A stretch of 64,000 nt of DNA, from positions 1,240,001 to 1,304,000 of the forward strand of contig JANEZZ010001905.1 of NCBI GenBank assembly GCA_026122225.1, given 5' to 3'. Position numbers and translations under genes: made by a program. This DNA comes from Heloderma charlesbogerti. Its lineage: Eukaryota > Chordata > Lepidosauria > Squamata > Helodermatidae. The notes below the pieces were generated by a model that searched no databases, was not told where the DNA came from, and saw only the letters and a list, made by a program, of their open reading frames with translations. The stretch's first letter is position 1; each line of letters starts with the position of its first letter. Positions 1 to 8,751 of the stretch are shown piece after piece.

Positions 1-674
1 CAGCAACTAAAGGGTTAAGTGACCCATTCCACAGGCATGATCGTTGCAACTGGGTCATTCACGTTTCCTTCAGAAAGTCAAGGGCTAAACCAACCAACAT
101 CAGGGCATGTGCAGAAATGGTGGCGTTTCGATGCTCTAGGCACAGGGGCTTGGAATCCACCCTGGTTTGAATAACAAAATTACTGAAGCTTCTTAGATAG
201 CCATCCAGGCTCGGTGCACAGACAGGCACATTGCACGTAACAGACTCTCCCAAGGAACCACCTAATTTTGAGTTTCAGCAGCAACCTAATTATGTCTGAA
301 ATCCTGTCAAGGTGTCAGATATTTGATATCAAATATAACTGGTGCCATGGATATCTAAGCACTTTGAAAATATCTGGAGACTATTCAACAGAATTTTTAG
401 AAGGCTTGACAGGGGAAAGCAGTCTCAGCTGTAATCTCTCCAAAACTCCAAAGGTAAAGGAAGTGACCTGGTTGAGCCTAGGGATGACAGGACTTGCTGC
501 ATTCTTTCCCATTATTGTTTCTCTGGTTTTGTCTCTCCTCCATTCTACTCCCCTCTAATGCCAATTTAACTAAAAGAATTTCTGAAATTAATTCTGAATT
601 GGGGTGAGCACAGCCTGCTGCAACTCTGGGTTCCTTCTGTTCATTTGTTTCTCTCCCCACCTCCCCGCTGACTC
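1..674. other. Upstream sequence, no gene recognised
   Basis: I see no coding exon or RNA gene. The stretch around 85-175 loosely resembles 56140-56230 (both carry catgtgcagaaatg in similar surroundings), so it may be an old unclassified dispersed repeat. The open frames here are short and lack recognisable motifs. Confidence 0.4.
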
Positions 675-1045
675 TAGGGATGTCAGAGAAATCTGCAACA
701 GATTCAGTGAGTTTAGATTTCTATGAATCTGACCCATGGATTCCACAGCAGACCAGCTTTTTCCGAGTTGTGTAGATTCCATGGACTCGCTGACCATTTT
801 TTTAAAAAAATGGGCAGGGGGGATTGCACAAATTCGCTCTTGTACCAATGCGCATTAATGCTAATGTGCCCTTGCACTAATGCACATTAGTGCTAATGCA
901 CACTTGAGCAAATGGAACAAAAAAAATCATCTCTACATCTCTAAAAAAAATCAAATTCTGTCAATGAATGGATGTTGGAACAAAAGACACCTGACAATCT
1001 GCGATATTCAGACAAAACAGATTTAACACAGTCTATCCATACCTA
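675..1045. mobile_element. Non-autonomous hAT-like element, family A (TAGGGATG ends)
   Basis: The left end reads TAGGGATGTC and the right end, reverse-complemented, TAGGTATGG. Eight-base flanks GCTGACTC (667-674) and GCTGATTC (1046-1053) match at 7 of 8 positions, as expected for a hAT target duplication. The interior has no coding capacity and is rich in short A/T and 'latgcacat'-like motifs. Positions 810-1040 resemble 19980-20160. Superfamily is inferred from end sequence and duplication length. Confidence 0.6.
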
Positions 1046-1435
1046 GCTGATTCTACATTACTGATGAGCCCATGCACATTGATTAAACACTGGAAAAAAA
1101 CAGACTTGATGTAGTCTTCTGTATGATTCCACTGAAATTGTTTCTTTGTGGTGTTCCACCAGTGACCACATGTACTCCCCACATATTGGTAAAACACCAC
1201 ATAGAAGTACAGACACTTCAAGTCGGCCTTTTCTGCAGTCTTTTAACATTGCACATTAGTGATGGGGGACTCTTTCTAGTTCCAGCCCCTGTGTCTTCCA
1301 CAATTCCATTCTGTTTAGTTTCCACATTGGTCTATGATGTTAAACAAATCCTCTCAAAATCCATATAGAAACAATATCTAAATGTGCTCTCTCCAAATGT
1401 GCAGTTCAGTTCAAGGCATTAAGCACTAGTGCACA
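1046..1435. other. No gene recognised
   Basis: AT-rich sequence with short open frames only. No exon, RNA gene or clear repeat boundary is visible. Confidence 0.35.
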
Positions 1436-1775
1436 AAGCCCTAAATGGCTGAGGACACAGGACTTGAAGGACGGCCTTCTGCTCTGCCCAAACCCCCAGG
1501 AATTAAGATCAGCCATGGAGGCTTTGCTTGTTACACCCTTGAGGACTGTGGCCTGGCCCATTGGGCCACTACACATGGCAGGCCCTTTTCGGTGCCAGCA
1601 GCCCAGCTGCGGAACTCCCTGCCAGTAGAGATTTGGCTATCCCCCATGCTGTTCTCATTGAGGTGCCCGTTAAATATCTATTTATTTGTGAAGGTATTGC
1701 GGTATAGGGAAATGCTCAATTTATTTTTATTTTTATTGATTGTATTGATGGCATAGCTCCGGCTATGGGGTGGTA

Positions 1776-2111
1776 AAAAAAGGTGTCCCCAACCAGTCGT
1801 GTCCGACTCTAGGGTGCGGTGCTCATCCCCGTTTCTAAGCCGAAGAGCCAGCGCTGTCCGAAGACGCTTCCGTGGTCATGTGGCCAGCATGACTGAACAC
1901 CGAGGTGCACGAAACGCTGTTACCTTTCCCGCTGAGGCGGTACCTATTTATCTACTTGCAATGTCTTGCTTTCGAACTGCTAGGTTGGCAGAAGCTGGGA
2001 CTGAAAACGGGAGCTCACTCCGTTACGCAACACTCGGGTCTCGAACTGCTGACCTGCCGACCTTCCAGTCTGCAGTTCAGCATCTTAACCACTAAGCCAC
2101 TGCAGTCCCCA
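1776..2111 (-). mobile_element. Sauria-type tRNA-derived SINE
   Basis: Read on the minus strand, the element starts with a tRNA-like head (box A region near 2085-2105, box B-like ttcgagac near 2035-2045). It ends in a tail containing agtcggacacgact, which is also the 3' end of the BovB LINE in this window (32576-32590). An 11-bp duplication ATGGGGTGGTA flanks it (1765-1775 and 2112-2122). Sharing a tail with BovB is the known basis for mobilisation of Sauria SINEs by BovB. The class strongly suggests a squamate genome. Confidence 0.85.
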
Positions 2112-2132
2112 ATGGGGTGGTATACAAATGTA

Positions 2133-2133
<1 letters not shown>

Positions 2134-2174
<41 letters not shown>
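2134..2174. repeat. AAT microsatellite
   Basis: About 13 tandem AAT units, probably grown from the 3' tail of the surrounding L2-like element. Confidence 0.9.
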
Positions 2175-2175
<1 letters not shown>

Positions 2176-2176
2176 T

Positions 2177-3190
2177 ATATTTGTGATTTTAGACTCATAG
2201 CTTTAATGTTGTTTATGCAGTGTACTGTGGTTTATATAGCCTTTTTAGCTGTCCTGGGTCTTTGTGAGGAAGGATATCAATCAATCAATCAATTAGTCAA
2301 TCAATTGATTAAATAAAGAATGTGTAGTTTGAGCAGTTTCAACTGCCAAGAACTGCATTGCAATATTTGGAAAAGGTTGAAATCCGGTAGTTCCAACCTG
2401 CACATTAGTCTGAGAGGTGCAGATCCAGTCCCCTGATTCTTATCAGAATTAGCAAAGATTGAATTCATCAGGCATCACTAATGGGCTCTTGTGCACATCA
2501 GTGCTGCTTTAGAAACAAGACTGGGTATTTTGGAACTGCAAAATCGGGGGAGAATTTTGGGGGAGAATTTCAGAGACACCTCTAGATGCATCCAGAGATA
2601 AGAAAATCTGGTATGTATGGGGGAAGCAGAGAAGTGTTGATTATTCTCTATTTCTAGAGCCAGGGTTGTTTACTCCAGGTGGACAGTTGGCATGCTGTTG
2701 TTTTTCCCCTTCTGAATCCCCTTTGTGGTTGAGCCAACCCTGACAGGTAATCACTACTTAGCAGCCATGTTTTGCAAACTGCTCAGAGAAGCTCAGGCAA
2801 AATCCCCCAAGTCATCAAGATGAAGCACTGTCCAGGTCAAAACAGCTACCTGCTCACATGTCAGAGAAACATTGTTTTCAGCTGTTGAGGCTTGTTTGCC
2901 TTGGAGCAGCAGAGCAATTAGGGCCAACCCTGTCTGAGGATGGCTTGGTGGAGGATTATATGGAGGGGTGCAAACACCGCATGGGGCCTTGGCAGTGGAG
3001 GAGAACAAACAGTTATTTTCCAATGCACAGAGTGTTTAGGGGCTTTGGGAAACACGGTACGGAAATTAAGGTGGGGGGAGATCCACATCTGGCACTAAAC
3101 GCACCCGTGAGCCTCTCTCCCACTTCGTGAGCAAACATGTTATTAATGTGGGAAAGAAAGCAGGAAAGGACTGGACTGAAACCAGATATC
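2177..3190. other. No gene recognised
   Basis: A short ATCA-type simple repeat lies at about 2276-2310 and looks like a retroelement tail. The rest shows no exon, RNA gene or repeat I can name. Confidence 0.35.
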
Positions 3191-3486
3191 AGCCCTGTTC
3201 AGGCATTACAAAAAGTTGTGAAGATCACCACGCAAGCTGAGAAGGGGCCGTGCCATGTAGCCCCCCCATGTTATGTCATAGCATAGCCTCACCCATAGGC
3301 GTTCATGCGTACAGCATGAACGCCTGCAGCAGGGAGGCCTTCACGTGTACATCTCTGCACGTGCAGGCTCCGACATGATCCGGAACCCTGACTGCCGCAG
3401 GTGTTCACATTGTATGCATGGCTCTCTATGGGCAGAGCTGCTCGAGTGGTGAGTTTCACCACTTATCGTAACTCCTGAACAGGGCT
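3191..3486. mobile_element. Short inverted-repeat element
   Basis: The ends are a perfect 13-bp inverted repeat (AGCCCTGTTCAGG at 3191-3203 and its complement at 3474-3486), with weaker complementarity further in. An internal hairpin (aggcgttcatgcg / catgaacgcc) lies near 3297-3325. No convincing target duplication is seen, so the superfamily is open. Confidence 0.55.
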
Positions 3487-4457
3487 ATAGATTTGAGCCA
3501 GTCTAGGTATTAGATCTGAACTGCAGAAGTGCGTAATACAAAACTGATGTAAGCTTCACTTGGGAAAGCACCTTTGGTCCAAACGAAAACCTGTTTGTTC
3601 AAAAGCAAACAACAGTTGCTGGTTTTCAAATGTGCATTCCGGAACTCAGCATTCATTTCAATTTTAAATTCAACCACTTGAACATAGAGTTTGGCCTTTA
3701 AAAAAAAGAGCAACAACACTCTTTTGCTGTTGTTTTTCTTAGCTTTAATTTGAGGTCTTATCTCCAGTTATTGATTATTTTGAAAATCAAGGAAGAAATG
3801 CTGTTGAATTTACTATACAGTATGATGACAAACATCCATCAGACTCCCTAGGAGAATTAGGATTGATTTCAGCATGGATTCTTCACCAGACAACATTTAG
3901 ATGTTGTCAAATGGCCCTTCAATTTACTATTCAGTTTATTGGAAATGAGGCCAAACTAGTGTATCCCATCCTTTACCCAGGAAGCTCAGGGGAAGGTATG
4001 TGGGTTTTATGCTCACAACAACCCGGTGAGGTAGGTTAGCCTAAGAGGAGGGGACTGGCCAAAGGTCACCCTCAGTGAAGCTCAAATGCCTGAGCAAGGA
4101 TCTGAATCCAGACGTCCCCTGCTTAAATGCAACATTCTCCTTTAGTCAGTTGTGTCATCTGCATGATCTGCCCCGACATCTGCAGATGGGTTCTGCACTG
4201 GGCAGGCTCAGCCATGTGGTTTAGTGAGGCAACACTGATTGACTGCGGATGGCTCCATGGCACCCATACCGCCATCAACCTTAGGAAGGTGGGGAGCCAA
4301 TCCCGCTTTGCTCTCTGGCTCACAGCTGCAGGGAACCCTTCCAGGTATTCCCAGTGTTTGGCTGAGCGTTCTGTATGTCGCCCTGTCTGAAAACCAGTCC
4401 TCCAAACTAGAGCGATTGTGTGTCTGTGCGCTGGCTATTCCAAAACATGGTGACAGC
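3487..4457. other. Intergenic; old SINE/LINE-like fragment inside
   Basis: Positions about 4010-4120 resemble the widespread MIR-like module (acaacccggtgaggtaggt then a clause with ggtcacc and tctgaatccaga). Nothing else is recognised. The open frames at 4123-4460 on both strands have no domain signature. Confidence 0.4.
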
Positions 4458-5160
4458 TAGGGCTGTACAGGGATCCCCCGATCCAACTCAGAAGCCGCTT
4501 CATGGCTTCAGAGATGGGCCCAATTCGGCTCAGGCAGATTGCCCCCCCCCCCCGACCCAACTCAGCCCTGAACCTGAAGCGGGATTCAGATGTTGAACCC
4601 TGCTTTGGGTCTCCCTGATGCCCCCGCGCACCCCCCCTACCTTGCTGCCGCTTCCTCTGCTGCCGTTGTCATCCTTGCCGCCACCTCTGCCACCACCGTC
4701 CTTGCTGCTGCCCTCACCGCCGCCGCCGCCACCCTCACCACCTCCACTGCTGCCTTCTCCACCACCCTCCTCACTGGCACAAGTGTCCAGGCCTCAGAAG
4801 TTGGTGGCGGCAAGGATGGGGGCGGAGAAGGCGGCAAGGATGGCGGTGGTAGAGGTGGCGGCAGCGAGGGCAGCAGCGAGGATGGTGCTGGTGGTGATGA
4901 GGGTGGCAGCGAGGACGATGGCAGCAACGGCGGCTGCAATGGAGGTGGTGGTGGAGGAGAGGCTCAGGTAAGGACCTGGTGCAGCTGGGCCGGGGGCGGA
5001 GGGAAGCTCTGAAGCACACTGAGTGCTTCGGAGAGCTCCAGACCCACTCCGGGTTGCTTCGTGCTCCCTCCGCTTCGCCTTGGAAGGGGCTCAAAGTGAT
5101 CCGAAGCAGCCCGCTTCAACTCGGGGTTCGGGCTGCGGGCTGAAGTGGTGCACAGCCCTA
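4458..5160. mobile_element. GC-rich fold-back element with TAGGGCTGTRCA ends
   Basis: The left end TAGGGCTGTACA (4458) and right end TGCACAGCCCTA (to 5160) are inverted repeats of the hAT type. The interior is GC-rich. A pyrimidine-rich left half (about 4620-4785) of GCC/CCT-like triplets faces a purine-rich right half (about 4800-4965) that can pair with it. No clean 8-bp target duplication is visible. Overlapping frames on both strands are open only because of the triplet periodicity, so I do not call a gene. Confidence 0.55.
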
Positions 5161-5850
5161 ACAACAAGTCACCCAACACAGTAGTTGCTGTGGGAATGTT
5201 TTAGCACGTGCAGCTGTGGCACAGGCTCAGAACATTCCCTCTCACTGGCAACAGGGAGAAAAGGCAACAGCAGGCAAAAAGGAGGAATCGTTGCCACAAC
5301 ACATCTCTTTTTTAGGTCTGGCTGTCTGGGCTCGGGGGGCAGGGGAGATAGAACAGGAGGCAGGATATGGGAGGCAGGTTTCCCACGACACGAGCTGAGG
5401 GCAATGAAGCAGGTTGGGAGATGTCTGGAACTCAAATGGAGGAAAACATGGAGCAAATGCAATCAAACACTAGCAAGAGGTCATTACTGAGCCTATGTAA
5501 TGATGGTGTCACCGGCGAAGAAGCCATTTTTCTCCCCCAGCATGGCATTCTCTCAGGGTTGATCAGCAGTGTGTTTCCCAGTGGTTTGGGGTCTTCTAAA
5601 ATCTGGCCCTTGTGGTGATATAGTAGAATCCTCATTGACATGCTGGGACAGTTTTGTGGGACATTTTCAGGGTAAAATCACTTGTATCCATCCTAGCTTG
5701 AACTCCACAGCTGGTACAGCTCAGTCCTTGGAGGGGTCCAAACTCTGTCCGGTCCTGTATTGTTTGGTGACTTTTGGTTTGTGGGGCCTGAAGATGTGGA
5801 CAAGGTGCTTGGTAAGGTTCATCCAACCATGTGTTTGCTCAGTCCTTGCC
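5161..5850. other. No gene recognised
   Basis: Mixed sequence with no exon, RNA gene or clear repeat boundary. L2-like sequence probably begins near the right edge. Confidence 0.3.
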
Positions 5851-7275
5851 CCTCATAGTTGATTATACTGGGCAAGGAGGGGACAGCTGGCTGGGTCCAG
5901 GAGGTAATCAGCTCTTTAAGAGAGGGAGTGGTCCTAGCCACCCTAAAAGGGACAATAGTGCAGCCACTCCTGAAGAAACCTTTGTTGGACCTGGCCAGAA
6001 GATCATAATAATTATAGGCCAGTGACAAATGTCCCTTTCTTGGGCAGGGCGCTTGAGTGTGTAGTGGCTGACTAGATCCAGGATAAGACTGATTTTGTAT
6101 CAGGGTTTAGGCCCGGTTTTGGCACCAAAACAGCCTTGGTCATTTTGTGGGATGCCTCTGTCAGGAGGGAGATGGGGGAAGTGCAATCCTGTTGATTCTC
6201 CGTGACCTCTCAGAGGCTTTTGATACCATTAGCCATGGTATACGTCTTCTTGAACAGCTGTCTGAGTTGGGTGTTAGCGGGACTGTCTTGCAGTGGCTCT
6301 ACTCAGACTTGGTTGGCCATTTCGAGAAGATCATCTGGGTCCCCTGCTCCCATTTTTATACCACCTAATAGCCAAAGCTTTCTGGGTGGTCCACAACTAT
6401 TTAAACCATAAAACACAACATGACAGAAGATTATCTTAGCATCTGACCAGGTGTATATGGAAGGAGACAGTCCTTCAGATAACCTGGCCCCCAAGCTGTT
6501 TGGGACTTTGAATGTTAATACCAACATTTTGAATTGGACATGGACTGGCAGCCAGTGCAGCTGGAAAAGTACTGGCATGATATGATCACATTGGCTAGTT
6601 CCCGTTAACAATCTCACTGCCCTATTTTGGACCTACTGAAGTTTCCAGACTCCTTTCTGTTCAATGCCACGGCATCTTCACTTCGTGGTCCACAGGGGTT
6701 CCATCCTAGCACCCACGTTGCTCAACATCTACATGAAACCGCTGAGTGAGGTCATTCAGGGATTTGGAGTACACTGTCATCAGTTTGGTGATGACACAGA
6801 TCTCTCTTTCCCCTTCTCTTTGGAGCCAGGTCAGGCTGTTGGTGTGCTAGACTGATGTCTAGTTGTGGTAATGAACCTGGATTAGGGCTAACAAACGAGA
6901 GAAAGGAACTGTTGCTAAGCGGTTCCTCAGTCCAGATGAGGGGGACGCAACCGGTTTGGGAGGGGGTTGCACGGCCCCCGAAGGACCAGGTTCATAGCAT
7001 GGATGTGCTCCTGCACCCATCCCTGCCATTGGAGGACTCCTCATTTAGGAGTTTATTCTGTTGGGTTGGCTTTATATTGTATTTTTATCATGTTGGCTTC
7101 TGTATTTGCTTCTGTACTGTTATTGTGTTTGCTTTATTGTGTTGTTTTATGGTGTTGTGGTTTTATTGTGTTATGTTTTTAGACCTTTGTATTGTATTTC
7201 TGTTTTATTTTTTTTAATGTACCATGCATAGACAAGTTGTTTTTTAGGCATCTTATAAATACCAACAATAAAGTA
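5851..7275 (+). mobile_element. Decayed L2-type LINE fragment
   Basis: Broken frames give L2-type reverse transcriptase motifs: a segment like VQPLLKKPLLD (about 5955-5985), RDLSEAFDTISH (about 6200-6235), then GSILAPTLLNIYMKPLSEVI (about 6700-6755) and a degraded DD-containing motif (about 6785-6800). Many frameshifts and an unrelated insert at about 6345-6655 show it is dead. The last 200 bp are T-rich, like an L2 3' region. Confidence 0.7.
6345..6655. repeat. Unclassified dispersed repeat inside the L2
   Basis: It begins with a 'tataccacctaatagccaaagctttctgggtgg' type module (key parts at 6356-6390). Related modules occur at 51025-51050, 56340-56380 and 61145-61180. The later part (ggcagccagtgcagctg) continues the same repeat. 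I recognise it as a dispersed family but cannot assign its class. Confidence 0.45.
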
Positions 7276-7389
7276 ATGTATAGCTCACACTCTTCAAAGG
7301 TCTTTGCTGATTTTCTGCCCGCTGCATGCACTTAACAGCAGTGACAAAAAATAGGGGAAATGAAATCTGTTTGTTTTATTTCTTTAAAT

Positions 7390-7790
7390 ATTTGTTTAAG
7401 AGTTTGTGGTTGGTTTGTTCTTTAAATACTGCCTTTCATCTATTAATCCCAAGGCAGTTTTCAATAAGGAAAACATATAACATAGAATACAGGATCTATA
7501 CAAACAAGAAGATTAAAATTAAACAAAAACCCGAAACAGGACTCAACCCACTCTTTAAAATATTTAAAGTATTAGATACACCTAAAAAGCCTGGGAGAAT
7601 ATGAATGGTTTTGCCTGACACCTAAAACAGCTTTTGTGTGTGTGTGTGTGGGGGGGGAGTTCCATACATAGGACCCTGCGGCTGAAAAGACCCTCTCTTT
7701 GGTCACTGCTTGCCTCACCTCGGAGGGTGGGAGCGCCCAAAGGACACCCTAAATAGTACTGGAAGCAGGGAGTAGATCTCTGGCATTTGC
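7390..7790. repeat. Unclassified dispersed repeat with TG run
   Basis: It resembles 56330-56600 in layout: a start about 'actgcctttcat', an A-rich middle with 'acaaaatccag/aaacaaataaa'-like runs, then a GC-rich end with 'accctctctttggtcactgcttgcc'. A TG microsatellite lies at about 7634-7651. Boundaries and class are uncertain. Confidence 0.4.
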
Positions 7791-8149
7791 CTGGATCCAG
7801 TGAGGCTCCACTAGAGCGAGGGAAGAAAAGAGAGGAGAGGACCCTTTGCCTCCGAGGGATTTCAACACGCACACGCGATACGCACACTAGAGCAAGGAGG
7901 TACGCTCGAATGGCTGGCTCGGGCGCGCGCCCCTTCTCGTCTCCAGCTATTGCTGCGCCCGAACACCAGCACGGGACAGGGTGGATCCCGAAATGGGTGT
8001 GGCACAAGCGAGGCAATGTGCATTAAGCACAGTATGACTGGCCTGAACACAGGCATATGCCAAGTGTTGACCTAATACAGGATTGCCCTGATAGAGAGTT
8101 AGGACAGACGGTGGAGAGAAGGCTCTCCGCCCGCTGCATTTTAAAGAAT

Positions 8150-8308
8150 CGTGGCATTAGGAAGAAGAAGGCCCTGGGCCGGGCCGGGCCGGGCCGGGGG
8201 CGGCGGGCGCAGCGGGAGCACGGCGCGCGTGGCAAAGGCGAGGGAAACCAGCAGGGGGCTCTGCGGGGACGCCGGTTTAAATAGGGCGCCAGAGGCGCTC
8301 CAGCCGTC
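8150..8308 (+). promoter_or_regulatory. CLDN1: CLDN1 proximal promoter, GC-rich
   Basis: GC content and CpG density rise sharply here compared with the flanking repeats. A GGGCC pentamer array and GGGCGG-like Sp1-type boxes lie at about 8176-8200. The region ends in a TATA-like box and an initiator. It directly precedes the first coding exon. Transcription factor use is inference from the motifs only. Confidence 0.65.
8276..8283 (+). promoter_or_regulatory. CLDN1: TATA-like box TTTAAATA
   Basis: This is the only A/T octamer in the GC-rich promoter. It lies 33 bp before an A in the initiator-like TCAGTTC (8307-8313), which is the usual TATA-to-start spacing. The implied transcription start is about 8309, giving a 5' UTR of about 220 nt. 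Confidence 0.55.
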
Positions 8309-8440
8309 AGTTCTCCAGGCAGCGCCGCAGCCCAGCCGCCTGCTCGGAGACCTGCTGGATTACAAACGAAGAAGGGCGACGAGGAGACGCTCCCTTCGCG
8401 TCGGCGGCACCGGCCCGAGGAGGCTCCAGGCTTGGTCCGG

Positions 8441-8472
<32 letters not shown>

Positions 8473-8528
8473 CCGCCAGCGAAGCCGCTCTCTGCAGTGC
8501 CCCCGGAGCGCCAGCGCCGTCGAGCGAG
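8309..8528 (+). other. CLDN1: CLDN1 5' UTR (predicted)
   Basis: From the predicted start to the initiator codon I find no other ATG, so 8529 would be the first AUG. The leader is GC-rich and contains a GGCTCC hexamer array at about 8440-8471. The frame of CLDN1 stays open through the whole leader back to 8151, but no ATG lies between the predicted start and 8529. This extension is therefore unlikely to be translated from AUG. Confidence 0.6.
8440..8471. repeat. GGCTCC hexanucleotide array in the 5' UTR
   Basis: About five tandem GGCTCC units sit in the predicted leader, 60-90 nt before the start codon. Such arrays are length-variable in general. An effect on translation here is only a possibility. 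Confidence 0.8.
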
Positions 8529-8751
8529 ATGGCCAGTGGAGGTCTGCAGATGCTGGGCTTTCTCCTGGCGTTTGTGGGCTGGATCGGCATCGTGGTCAGC
8601 ACGGCCATGCCCCAGTGGAAGATCTCCTCTTACGCCGGGGAAAACATTGTGACCGCCCAAGCCATCTACGAGGGCCTCTGGATGTCCTGCGTCATGCAGA
8701 GCACGGGGCAGGTGCAGTGCAAGGTCTACGACTCCTTGCTCAAGTTGCCAG
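8529..8751 (+). CDS. CLDN1: CLDN1 coding exon 1
   Basis: 223 nt, residues 1-74 plus the first base of codon 75. The start ATG has G at -3 and G at +4 and is the first ATG after the predicted transcription start. The exon encodes the short cytoplasmic N-terminus, transmembrane segment 1 and most of extracellular loop 1 with W30, GLW and the C54/C64 pair. The donor is CAG|GTAAGC-like (G|GTAAGC at 8752). Confidence 0.97.

Larger units (their letters stand above)
1436..2176 (+). mobile_element. L2-like LINE 3' end, split by a SINE
   Basis: The region 1445-1690 translates with gaps into the last part of an L2/CR1-type reverse transcriptase, including a residue pattern like GRPFSVPAAQLRNSLPVEI. 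It is followed by an A/T-rich tail. The element continues after the Sauria SINE at about 2123 and ends in an AAT-repeat tail. It is a 5'-truncated, inactive copy. Family assignment is by motif only. Confidence 0.55.

Noticed and set aside
4590..5012. Long overlapping frames on both strands with G, A, P and D runs
   Set aside because: Triplet-repeat composition inside a fold-back element keeps all frames open. No domain is present.
8151..8528. In-frame N-terminal extension of claudin-1 from an ATG at 8151
   Set aside because: It lies upstream of the predicted TATA box and start site, is G/A/R-rich, and would displace the first transmembrane segment. The ATG at 8529 gives the normal family length.
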